Shown here piece by piece: positions 34,385-41,979 of a stretch of DNA of 64,000 nucleotides. The stretch spans positions 186,001 through 250,000 of the forward strand of contig NZ_JHXY01000006.1 in the NCBI RefSeq assembly GCF_000621585.1. The letters run 5' to 3'. The first letter of the stretch is position 1, and each line of letters starts with the position of its first letter. The stretch is from [Eubacterium] cellulosolvens LD2006. GTDB lineage: Bacteria; Bacillota; Clostridia; Lachnospirales; Lachnospiraceae. Both the position numbers and the translations under genes were made by a program. A model generated the notes under the pieces. The model saw nothing but the letters and a program-made list of their open reading frames with translations. It ran no database searches and was not told the DNA's origin.

Positions 34385-35385
34385 TCGCAATCATCCTCGG
34401 CAAAGATTTTCCTCATGCGCTTCGCAAGTCCCGAATCTGTCCCGGAAAAAAGATCCGCTCCCTCCCGAAGTCCTTCTCCGGTTTTGATCAGACAGATTTT
34501 TTCCGCATCCTCCGGCGGAAGATGCGCCCGGATCTCACGGATCAGCGCCCCGCTCCTGGCGAGACTCAGCTCTCCCTCTCCCGTGACGACACAGATTTTC
34601 CGGCAGAGCTGTGCCAGGGGATCCTGACAAATCATTTGTTTCTCCACATCAAGAATCAGAGTTTCATACTCCCCCGTGCGGAGTACTTCCCGGATCAGGT
34701 CCGCCCAGCCTTCCGCTCCCAGTGCGTCAATATCCTCGAAATTCTCTGCCGGCGGAACATAGCACAGTTTTCCGATGTTCCGGACAAGCCCGTCCAGCCT
34801 GTAGGCGATGCGCGACTTTTCCCTCCGGTAATAAAAGAGCAGATCGCTGAGCGTCTTCTCATAGGATTCCCCCGTCACTTCCTCAAAACCGCTGCACCTC
34901 TCCAGATTCAGATAGAGCGTCCTTCCGTTTTCCGAGAGTACCTCTGCCGCAGCAAGTGCCGCCTCTGTCTTCCGGATCTCATCTCCGGCAGAACAGAAAA
35001 CAATCGCCTTCCTTCCCACAGAGGGAACCGTCTCCGCGCAGGCCGCCTGCTTCCACGCACCGTAACAGTCGAGCACTTCTCTCACTACCTGTCCCGCCCC
35101 CTGATATTTGCAGACCGAGGGATACGTGTCTTCGTACACCGTCTGTCCGCTCCCGTCCGAGAGCACAACGATCCTGCCTGCGTCTATCTTTTTGACCTCG
35201 TCGCACATGGCGTATTCGGAAATCAGAAGCAGTTCGATATGCCTGTTTTTCCCATACTCCGTCAGCGCCCCGACCGATGTAAACACCTGAATTTCGAAGG
35301 GAAGTTTCCGTCTCTGATTCAGATATTCCATAAAATGACAGGCATACTCCTTCTCCACATCGCACACAGCCAGAACATTTTTCAT
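34381..35385 (-). CDS. TadZ/CpaE-like pilus localisation protein with degenerate P-loop
   Basis: A 334-residue protein. The N-terminal 110 residues look like an atypical receiver domain (MKNVLAVCDVEKEYACHF, VVLSDGSGQTV), and the rest has the fold pattern of a MinD/ParA-like ATPase, the CpaE/TadZ arrangement that places the pilus apparatus. The deviant Walker A expected at FCSAGDEIRKTEAALAAAE lacks the GKGGxGKS/T lysines, so ATP binding is doubtful. The start at 35385 follows GGCGGAGGAGATTT. It sits directly before tadA, overlapping it by four bases. Confidence 0.75.
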   Translation of the reverse strand: MKNVLAVCDVEKEYACHFMEYLNQRRKLPFEIQVFTSVGALTEYGKNRHIELLLISEYAMCDEVKKIDAGRIVVLSDGSGQTVYEDTYPSVCKYQGAGQVVREVLDCYGAWKQAACAETVPSVGRKAIVFCSAGDEIRKTEAALAAAEVLSENGRTLYLNLERCSGFEEVTGESYEKTLSDLLFYYRREKSRIAYRLDGLVRNIGKLCYVPPAENFEDIDALGAEGWADLIREVLRTGEYETLILDVEKQMICQDPLAQLCRKICVVTGEGELSLARSGALIREIRAHLPPEDAEKICLIKTGEGLREGADLFSGTDSGLAKRMRKIFAEDDCE

Positions 35386-35422
35386 AAATCTCCTCCGCCT
35401 TTCCTTTTTCTCCCGTTTCCGT

Positions 35423-35971
35423 TCAATGCACGCCATACAGAGCAGTCTTTGCCAGGACGGCCGCCAGTATGTAAATTGTCATGTGCATATTTTCCCTGTG
35501 AAAACCCTCGCGCCGGTATGGAGCCATCCTTCCGCGCCTCACTGACTGTCGAACGTAATTCACCAGATAGTCGCGCCTACTTTTTTCTGTCCGGTCTCCT
35601 TTCAACCGGAATCTCACCAACGTCCACAGAGCAGTTATCCCGGCAAACACAAACGTCAAAACCAGAATGTTGAAACTGTCCCTGCTCCCGTACAGAAGCC
35701 CGAGGACAGACAGAAGCTTGAGATCTCCGGCTCCGATCGCCCGGATCCGGAAAAAAGGTCCCAGGAGAAAAAGCGGCAGGAATCCTCCGCCCAGACTGTC
35801 AGCCAACCGCCATGCCCCTCCGTTTCCGTCTGTGCACAGAACAGCGCCCAGCGTCAGAATCAGACAACAGAGAATCCACACGTTTTCCACCTTGTGAGTC
35901 CTCACGTCGGTATATACCGCGCGGAGGCAGAAAAGTACCGCAAGGCAGTCTTTTATCGAATCACCGTTCAA
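35423..35971 (-). CDS. Type IV prepilin peptidase (A24), first gene of the Tad operon
   Basis: A 182-residue polytopic aspartic protease with catalytic Asp in RAVYTDVRTHKVEN and in the GxGD motif of RAIGAGDLKLLSV. The membrane helices are typical, and a Lys/Arg-rich cytoplasmic loop follows. It starts with TTG at 35971, preceded by GAAGGTGATTGC; no better start exists. Being first, it is expressed from the promoter 36232-36260 after a 260-nt leader. Confidence 0.85.
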   Translation of the reverse strand: MNGDSIKDCLAVLFCLRAVYTDVRTHKVENVWILCCLILTLGAVLCTDGNGGAWRLADSLGGGFLPLFLLGPFFRIRAIGAGDLKLLSVLGLLYGSRDSFNILVLTFVFAGITALWTLVRFRLKGDRTEKSRRDYLVNYVRQSVRRGRMAPYRREGFHRENMHMTIYILAAVLAKTALYGVH

Positions 35972-36231
35972 GCAATCACCTTCCCATCGACGATTACCTC
36001 TATGATTTCTTCTATGTTTACTTCTATGTTTTTTTTATGGTTTCTTCTATGATTTGCTGATAATTGTAAAGATTTGTGAAAATGTCGAAGAACATCGACT
36101 GTTTAGAACCGTTCCCTTTTGATGTGTTTGATATGATCGAAGTGATCTGCGGAACGTTTTAGAGCTGTTTTCTAGTCAGTTTACAGCTGATTCGTAGATC
36201 CACGGATGTTTCCGTGCTGTTTTATATAGTG
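35972..36231 (-). promoter_or_regulatory. Long structured leader of the Tad operon
   Basis: Between promoter and first gene the transcript can form four successive stem-loops: CACGGA/TCCGTG (36201-36216), AGCTGT/ACAGCT (36163-36188), CGTTCC/GGAACG (36110-36156) and GTCGA/TCGAC (36084-36099). Five short direct repeats based on CATAGAAGAAA follow (36001-36057), spaced 10-15 nt. No terminator-like T-run and no known riboswitch consensus (c-di-GMP I or II included) was recognised. Confidence 0.45.
36001..36057 (-). repeat. Five short direct repeats in the Tad leader
   Basis: On the minus strand: CATAGAAGAAAC, CATAAAAAAAA, CATAGAAGTAAA, CATAGAAGAAAT and CATAGAGGTAAT. The period is 12-15 nt. They are close to the ribosome site of the first Tad gene and purine-rich, so they may bind a protein or keep the region single-stranded. 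The frame through them is open but has no start codon. Confidence 0.5.
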
Positions 36232-36260
36232 ATAATATATCTTTTATATTCTTTTGTCCA
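36232..36260 (-). promoter_or_regulatory. Promoter of the Tad operon
   Basis: TGGACA (36255-36260), 17-nt spacer, TATTAT (36232-36237) on the minus strand, each one base off the sigma-A consensus. Divergent from the TraX promoter 23 bp away. Confidence 0.6.
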
Positions 36261-36282
36261 CTGTTGATTTATCCAAGATTCA

Positions 36283-36311
36283 TTGACCTGTTTCGGTCAT
36301 TTTTTTATAAT
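36283..36311 (+). promoter_or_regulatory. Promoter of the TraX-like gene
   Basis: TTGACC (36283-36288), 17-nt spacer, perfect TATAAT (36306-36311), 30 bp before the start codon. Confidence 0.7.
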
Positions 36312-36341
36312 ATTCAAAAACACACTCGTGAAAGGAGTCCC

Positions 36342-37091
36342 ATGTCCTCTTTTATTTCTGAACCTTCGCCCAACGGACGGTTCGCCGGGATGCAGCTGTC
36401 CGGAAATGCCCTGAAACTGACCGCCTGTCTCTGTATGCTCGCGGATCACGCGGCAAAAGCGCTTCCCGTCGGCGAAGAAACATCCTTTCTCTTCATTCAG
36501 ATCCTCGGCCGGATCAGCTTCCCGGTCTTCGCATATCTTCTCGTCGAGGGTTTTTTTTTCACAGGAAACATCCGCAGATATCTGACCCGTCTTCTGGCGC
36601 TGGCCCTGCTTTCCGAAATCCCCTTTGATCTGGCCATGAAGAAAAACATCTTCGATCCAGACCGGCAGAACACCGTTTTTCTGCTCTTCGCAGGACTGCT
36701 CATGTGCCGGGTGATCTCTCTGATCCGGAGTGAGGCTTCCATGCATTACCGCACGGCATTGCTCCTGCAGTTCGCGGCTCTGATCAGCTTCGCGGCCGCC
36801 GCATGGTTTCTAAAGCTTGATTACGGCGCTCAGGGCATCGGCGTCATCGCCGTCTTCTATTATTCTCACGGAAAGCTTCCGGAGCACCCGAAGCGGGAAA
36901 GACTGACCGCCGCCTTCTGGGCCTGCTGCATTCTGAACAGCTATACGCTGGATGAACCGTTCGCTTTTCTCTGCCTTCTCCCGCTGTCACTCTACAACAG
37001 ACAATCCGGAAGCCGCCGGTGGAAAACCGCGTTTTACCTCTTCTATCCGATGCACCTGCTTGCGCTCGCCACACTCAGCCGCGCGCTCTGA
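36342..37091 (+). CDS. TraX-family membrane protein
   Basis: A 249-residue polytopic membrane protein. The family start is clear: LKLTACLCMLADHAAKALP, then GRISFPVFAYLLVEGFFFT and the C-terminal FYLFYPMHLLALA. TraX proteins resemble acyltransferase-3 membrane enzymes; TraX of plasmid F acetylates pilin, but chromosomal homologues in Clostridia have no proven role. The location beside a pilus operon, with a divergent promoter, makes pilin or surface-sugar acylation an attractive but untested idea. The start at 36342 follows GAAAGGAGTCCC. A perfect-palindrome terminator follows. Confidence 0.88.
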   Translation: MSSFISEPSPNGRFAGMQLSGNALKLTACLCMLADHAAKALPVGEETSFLFIQILGRISFPVFAYLLVEGFFFTGNIRRYLTRLLALALLSEIPFDLAMKKNIFDPDRQNTVFLLFAGLLMCRVISLIRSEASMHYRTALLLQFAALISFAAAAWFLKLDYGAQGIGVIAVFYYSHGKLPEHPKRERLTAAFWACCILNSYTLDEPFAFLCLLPLSLYNRQSGSRRWKTAFYLFYPMHLLALATLSRAL

Positions 37092-37106
37092 ATTTTGGAG
37101 GAATTT

Positions 37107-37138
37107 AAAAAAGAATGTCGCTAGCGACATTCTTTTTT
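37107..37138. terminator. Perfect 32-bp palindromic terminator (F2-type hairpin)
   Basis: AAAAAAGAATGTCGCT followed by its exact complement AGCGACATTCTTTTTT. It can end both the TraX-like gene and the converging glgB transcript. The core GAATGTCGC...GCGACATTC is the same module as the F2 repeats. Confidence 0.85.
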
Positions 37139-37178
37139 ATTCCTTACGGATCCAATCCCATAAGTGAGTTATTTCCAA

Positions 37179-39269
37179 TCAGCTGAACTTGAATACAGCT
37201 ACGCCGTAAGGCGGAAGGTCATAGGCGATGTGATTCGGCATGCCGTCACACTCACTCTCATATGCCTTGTATTTTGCCGGTACATTGTGTTTGCCGCCGT
37301 ATTTCTCACAGCGGTTGTCCAGAATCAGCTGATAGGTGCCGGTCTTCGGCACGCCGCACATATAGTCCGGTCTTGCCACCGGCGTAAAGTTGATCACAAA
37401 CAGGAGATGATTCTTGCCTTCCGGTGACCAGCGGATAAAGCTGAAAATACTGCGGTCGGCGTCATTCGGATTCACCCACTGGAATCCGTCATATCCCACG
37501 TCATTCGCGCTGAGCGCCGGACTCTCTCTGTAGAGGGAAAGCAGGTCTCTCACATAAGCCTGCAGATGCTCGTTCTTCTTGTCCTCAAGAAGGAACCAGT
37601 CCACTTCTCTCTCCTCACTCCACTCTCTGTACTGGCCGATATCCTGTCCCATGAAGAGAAGTTTTTTGCCGGGATGTCCGAACATAAAGGAATAACCCGC
37701 CATCAGATTCAGGAACTTGTCCTCCTCGAGTCCAGGCATCTTATTGATCATGGAACATTTCAGGTGAACGACCTCATCGTGGGAGAGAACAAGAATATAG
37801 TTCTCACTGAACGCATAGGTCATCGCGAAGGTCATCTTGTTGTGGTTGTTTTTTCTGAAATACGGATCCAGCTTCATGTACTCCAGGAAGTCATGCATCC
37901 ATCCCATGTTCCATTTGTATGTAAAGCCGAGACCGTCGTCCTCAACTTTACCGGTAACCTTCGGCCACGCCGTGGATTCCTCGGCGATCATCATCGCGCC
38001 CGGATTTCTTCCGAGAACGAGGGAATTCAGATGCTTAAAGAACTCAATGGCCTCCAGGTTCTGATTTCCGCCGAATTCATTGGCAACCCACTCTCCGTCT
38101 CTGCGACCGTAGTCCAGGTAGAGCATGGATGCAACCGCGTCTACACGGAGACCGTCTACGTGGTACTCCTCGATCCAGTACAGCGCGTTCGCCAGAAGGA
38201 AGTTCTTAACCTCCGGGCGGCCGTAATTGAAGATCTTTGTTCCCCAGTCCGGATGCTCGCCCTGGCGCGGATCCGCGTGCTCGTATACAGCCTCGCCGTC
38301 GAACTCCGCCAGACCCTGGGCGTCCTTCGGGAAGTGAGCCGGAACCCAGTCGAGGATTACGCCGATCTTGTTTTTATGCAGATAATCGATCAGATACTTG
38401 AGATCCTGCGGGGAACCGTAACGGGAGGTCGGTGCGTAGTAACCTGTGACCTGATAGCCCCAGGACGCGTCCAGCGGATGCTCCGCGATACCCATCAGCT
38501 CCACATGGGTATAACCCATGTCGTGTACGTACTCCACAATCCGCTTCGCAAATTCCCTGTAGTTATAGAAGCCCTCCGGATTTTCATCCGTGTACGGGTG
38601 TTTCATCCAGGAACCCGGATGTACCTCGTAAATAGAAAGCGGCATCGTCTTCGGGTCGGTCTTCTCTCGCGCTTTCATCCAGGAGGAATCGCCCCAGTGA
38701 TAGGAGATATCCGCAATGCGGGATGCCGTTCCCGGACGTTTCTCTGCCCAGTTTGCGTAAGGATCCGCCTTGTAGAGCTTTCTTCCGTCCCCGGTCGTGA
38801 TGAGATACTTGTACATATCTCCCACCTTTGCGCCGGGAACGAAGAGCTCCCAGACTCCCATCTCCGCGATTCTGGTAAGCGGAGAGGCATTCTCTTCCCA
38901 GCCGTTGAATTCACCGATGACATTTACGGAAGCGGCGTTCGGCGCCCAGACAGTGAACCAGCAGCCTTCCTGTCCGTCAACTTTCGCCGTGTGAGCTCCC
39001 ATCTTTTTGTATAGCTCATAGTGCGTCGCCTGACCAAACAGATACTGGTCGAGCTCTGAAAAAATATGCGGATCTACACTTACCTGTACCTCTGCCGCAG
39101 AATCCGGAATATCATCAACGATCTTCTGTGATGCAGCCTTTGAAACAGTTTTTGTCACCGTTCTCTTGACCGTGTCAGTCACAGCTTTAACCGAATAACC
39201 CTTATTGTTTTTCTGTGCCGGTTTTGATGCTTTTGAAACTCTGCCTTTTTTCTTATTTGCCCTTGCCAT
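37179..39269 (-). CDS. glgB: 1,4-alpha-glucan branching enzyme with a basic N-terminal tail
   Basis: A 696-residue GH13 enzyme that forms alpha-1,6 branches in glycogen. After a CBM48 domain (about residues 85-180, ELYKKMGAHTAK..WFTVWAPNAASV) comes the catalytic barrel: nucleophile Asp in GLRVDAVASMLYLDY, acid Glu in MIAEESTAWP, and LSHDEVVHLKCSM (usual form HDEVVHGKGS). The first ~65 residues are an added Lys/Ala/Thr-rich tail (ARANKKKGRVSKASKPAQK), histone-H1-like in composition, not needed for catalysis. Start is set by AAAGGAGACGGTTTC. It follows the amylase gene by 107 bp, probably in one operon for storage polysaccharide. Confidence 0.93.
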   Translation of the reverse strand: MARANKKKGRVSKASKPAQKNNKGYSVKAVTDTVKRTVTKTVSKAASQKIVDDIPDSAAEVQVSVDPHIFSELDQYLFGQATHYELYKKMGAHTAKVDGQEGCWFTVWAPNAASVNVIGEFNGWEENASPLTRIAEMGVWELFVPGAKVGDMYKYLITTGDGRKLYKADPYANWAEKRPGTASRIADISYHWGDSSWMKAREKTDPKTMPLSIYEVHPGSWMKHPYTDENPEGFYNYREFAKRIVEYVHDMGYTHVELMGIAEHPLDASWGYQVTGYYAPTSRYGSPQDLKYLIDYLHKNKIGVILDWVPAHFPKDAQGLAEFDGEAVYEHADPRQGEHPDWGTKIFNYGRPEVKNFLLANALYWIEEYHVDGLRVDAVASMLYLDYGRRDGEWVANEFGGNQNLEAIEFFKHLNSLVLGRNPGAMMIAEESTAWPKVTGKVEDDGLGFTYKWNMGWMHDFLEYMKLDPYFRKNNHNKMTFAMTYAFSENYILVLSHDEVVHLKCSMINKMPGLEEDKFLNLMAGYSFMFGHPGKKLLFMGQDIGQYREWSEEREVDWFLLEDKKNEHLQAYVRDLLSLYRESPALSANDVGYDGFQWVNPNDADRSIFSFIRWSPEGKNHLLFVINFTPVARPDYMCGVPKTGTYQLILDNRCEKYGGKHNVPAKYKAYESECDGMPNHIAYDLPPYGVAVFKFS

Positions 39270-39376
39270 GAAACCGTCTCCTTTGAAATTTGATCTGAAA
39301 AGTAATACTCCTGCCCCAATTTCTCAGACAGTTCCATCATATCACATCTGTACCGGAAAGAATATATCTTAAAAGT

Positions 39377-40729
39377 TTATTTAATTACGACAATTTTGGC
39401 TCCGCCGGCCGGGAGATGAAGCGTGATTTTTCCGTCCGAAGCGGGATATTCGATCTCATCCACATAGTCGTAATAGCAGCCCGGAAGCGGAACCTGAACG
39501 GTGACGTCCGCGTCGGAATCGTCGTTGTTCAACGCCACGATCACCGCGTCGTTCCCCGTGCTTCTGGAAAAAACATACTGCCGGTTCATAAGCAGCAGCT
39601 CTCTGTATTCTCCGTAGGTGCAGGCCTCCTCATGTGCCATGCGCAGATAATTCAGATACTTGATCCAGGCGGTCAGCTCCGGCATCGGATTGTTTTCGAG
39701 AATCTCATCGAGATCGATGGCCGGACGAAGCGCGTCGTCTCCCTGCTCCTTCGGTGCCCGGATTCCGAACTCCGATCCGTAGTAGACCGACGGAATGCCG
39801 GGAAGAAAATAAACGCAACTGTACACCGGCTTCAGATGTCTCGGATCCTGAAGATTGGAGGCAATTCTTCCGACGTCGTGATTATCCGCAAAACTGTACA
39901 GGCGGCAACCTCTTGCGGAGCCCCACTGCGCGTCAAACAAGTGTCTCACCGTGTGGGCTATCTCGAAGTAGTTGTGAGAGTTATGGCCGGAATACAGCCC
40001 CTTCCACTGCTCATAATTCGTCACGCTGTGAAGGCGGGCATCCTCGGTCCAGCGTCTGTACTCTCCGTGGATTACCTCGCCCATGAGCCAGAAATCCTCT
40101 TTCAGTCCGTCGGTGACGCCGCGCATTTCCCTCATAAAATCAAAATCCAGAACATCCGCGCAGTCCAGTCGGATGCCGTCGATATCGAATTCCTCCACCC
40201 AGAAGCGGATCACATCGAAGAGATAATTCTTTACTTCCGGATTCTTCAGATTGAAGTTGACCAGATCCCCGCTGCCGCGCCAGGTATCATAGGAGAGCCC
40301 GTCGTTGTATGCATTGTTCGCGCCGAAATTGACCCCTCTGTACCAGTCCCTGTACGGGGAGGACTCACGGTTCCTGAGAATATCCTGAAAGGCAAAGAAG
40401 TCTCTGCCGGTGTGATTGAAAACACCGTCGACGACGATTCTGATTCCGAGTTCGTGGGCTTTGTCCACAAAATCCCTGAAGTCTTTGTTGTCACCGAGGC
40501 GGCGGTCCACCATCTTGTAGTCGATGGTATCGTATCCGTGTTTGGTCGATTCAAACAGCGGGCCGATATAAATCGCATCGAAGCCTTCCTCCTCCAGATA
40601 GGGAAGCCACTTCCCGGTGAGAACCGGAAATCTGTGAACCACCTCGCCGCCCTCATTTACCCTCGGTGCTCCGAGAAGACCAATGGGGTAGATGTGATAA
40701 AAATTCGCGCTCTCGTACCACTTTGCCAT
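39377..40729 (-). CDS. Alpha-amylase-family (GH13) glucanase, cytoplasmic
   Basis: A 450-residue GH13 hydrolase without signal peptide, so intracellular. Catalytic motifs are VVDGVFNHTG, GIRLDCADVLD (nucleophile Asp), WLMGEVIHGEYR (acid Glu) and SFADNHDVGRI (Asp). It is short, lacking an N-terminal CBM, with a small C-terminal beta domain. The likely substrates are maltodextrins or glycogen side chains; exact specificity (maltogenic, cyclomaltodextrinase-like or amylase) cannot be read. The start follows AAAAGGAGGATACGAAAGC. Next gene: glgB. Confidence 0.88.
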   Translation of the reverse strand: MAKWYESANFYHIYPIGLLGAPRVNEGGEVVHRFPVLTGKWLPYLEEEGFDAIYIGPLFESTKHGYDTIDYKMVDRRLGDNKDFRDFVDKAHELGIRIVVDGVFNHTGRDFFAFQDILRNRESSPYRDWYRGVNFGANNAYNDGLSYDTWRGSGDLVNFNLKNPEVKNYLFDVIRFWVEEFDIDGIRLDCADVLDFDFMREMRGVTDGLKEDFWLMGEVIHGEYRRWTEDARLHSVTNYEQWKGLYSGHNSHNYFEIAHTVRHLFDAQWGSARGCRLYSFADNHDVGRIASNLQDPRHLKPVYSCVYFLPGIPSVYYGSEFGIRAPKEQGDDALRPAIDLDEILENNPMPELTAWIKYLNYLRMAHEEACTYGEYRELLLMNRQYVFSRSTGNDAVIVALNNDDSDADVTVQVPLPGCYYDYVDEIEYPASDGKITLHLPAGGAKIVVIK

Positions 40730-40969
40730 GCTTTCGTATCCTCCTTTTCCTGTTCCGTGTTCGTATACTCCTGAGCATTATTATTTCCTGATTTCCGTCA
40801 GGCAGCTTTCCCGGCTGCCTCTCCATTTTCTTTCTGCAGCGTTACATCGTTCGGTAAACAAACCTCCCCGTAGGCTGCCCCCCGCCGGTCACTTCCGGAA
40901 ATCTTGTCGGAAGGTGCAGCGCCCCGGAAAACAGCGAACGAACATCCGTATGCCGCCTCCATGATCCGG

Positions 40970-41752
40970 TTACACAGAAAGATCCACCGGCAGACCGTAC
41001 ATCCGGCAGGCATTCTCCCAGGTTACAGCCTCAACTTCCTCTTCCGTTATTCCTTTGATTTCGGCGATCGCCGCAGCCACATATTTCAGGTACGCGGAAT
41101 TGTTCCTGCGACCTCTGTTGGGTTCCGGTGCCAGATACGGACAGTCCGTCTCCAGCACAAGTTTGTCCAGCGGAATCGTCTCCACAACCTGCCGGAGTTT
41201 TCTGGCGTTTTTGAAGGTCAGCACGCCGCCGATGCCGATGTACATGCCCATATCGACGTATTCCACCGCCTGTTCGGCCGAGTAGGAATAACAGTGTACG
41301 ACACCGCCGATCCTTCCGATTTCCTCCTCTCTGGCGATTTCCATTGTGTCCGCCGCCGCGTCCCGGCTGTGAATAATGATTGGAAGTTTCATCTCCCTGG
41401 CCAGTGCCAGCTGTCTCTTAAACCAGTAGATCTGCGTCTCCCTGCTCTCCACGTTCCAGTGATAATCAAGACCGATCTCGCCGACGGCCACACACTCCTC
41501 CCGGAGGCAGTAGTTCTTCAATTCTTCGAAGCGGTCATCGCTCAGCTCCCCGACATTGTCCGGATGAATCCCGTAGGCCGCGTAGGCGTCCGCTCTTCCT
41601 TCCGTCAGCCTTCTTATTTTTCCCAGGCTGGACCACTCCGCCGAGACATTCACAAAGCGCCTCACGCCTGCCTCCCGGATCGAATCGAGAACCTTCTCCC
41701 GGTCTCCGTCGAATGCCTCGTCATCATAATGTGTATGTGTATCAAAAATCAT
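40970..41752 (-). CDS. TatD-family metal-dependent deoxyribonuclease
   Basis: A 260-residue TIM-barrel hydrolase with FDTHTHYDDEAFDGDR (His-x-His metal site), GEIGLDYHW, IIHSRDA and LETDCPYLAP, the four TatD metal-binding motifs. It probably acts as a 3'-5' exonuclease in DNA repair or turnover, in the cytoplasm. Its gene commonly follows metG in Firmicutes, as here (228 bp downstream of metG on the same strand). The start follows AGGAGTACACG. Confidence 0.93.
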   Translation of the reverse strand: MIFDTHTHYDDEAFDGDREKVLDSIREAGVRRFVNVSAEWSSLGKIRRLTEGRADAYAAYGIHPDNVGELSDDRFEELKNYCLREECVAVGEIGLDYHWNVESRETQIYWFKRQLALAREMKLPIIIHSRDAAADTMEIAREEEIGRIGGVVHCYSYSAEQAVEYVDMGMYIGIGGVLTFKNARKLRQVVETIPLDKLVLETDCPYLAPEPNRGRRNNSAYLKYVAAAIAEIKGITEEEVEAVTWENACRMYGLPVDLSV

Positions 41753-41800
41753 CGTGTACTCCTACCAAATATAGGAAATGGGGATCAATTTTCTATGAGA

Positions 41801-41840
41801 AAAAACGCAGAAGGGGCCGCGCCCCGAAATAATCTGCGCC
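41801..41840 (-). terminator. Hairpin terminator in the metG-tatD gap
   Basis: On the minus strand GCGCAGATTATTTCGGGGCG and its partner CGGCCCCTTCTGCG pair (outer CGCAGA/TCTGCG, inner GGGGC/GCCCC), followed by TTTTTT. It can end metG transcription before tatD. Confidence 0.7.
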
Positions 41841-41898
41841 AGCCCCCCTGCTGCTTTCCTGTATTCAAAATCCGGCAAAGTCCTCCGCCGGACTTCAC

Positions 41899-41939
41899 CA
41901 TAAAATAGAATTTCGCCCGCACATTTTCGCGCCGGGCGC
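41899..41939 (-). repeat. F2-type hairpin repeat, after metG
   Basis: Minus strand: GCGCCCGGCGCGAAAATGTG then CGGGCGAAATTCTATTTTAT. It is a diverged copy of the GCGCGnGAATGTCGC...TTTTATA module seen at 44049 and 51612. Confidence 0.35.
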
Positions 41940-41979
41940 GGATGCAAGGCCTCTTCTCCTCGTGCGGGTGCGCCTCCCT

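Noticed and set aside
36001-36057. CRISPR-like tandem repeats
   Set aside because: Units are only 12-15 nt, without spacers of constant length, and no cas gene is present.
35972-36100. A protein-coding frame ending IEEIIEVIVDGKVIA just before the first Tad gene
   Set aside because: The frame is open for about 45 codons but has no ATG, GTG or TTG start; it runs through the direct repeats, which explains its regular look.
35972-36231. c-di-GMP riboswitch in the Tad leader
   Set aside because: Neither the GEMM-I GNRA/tetraloop receptor pattern nor the class II conserved bases could be matched by eye; kept only as an unclassified structured leader.
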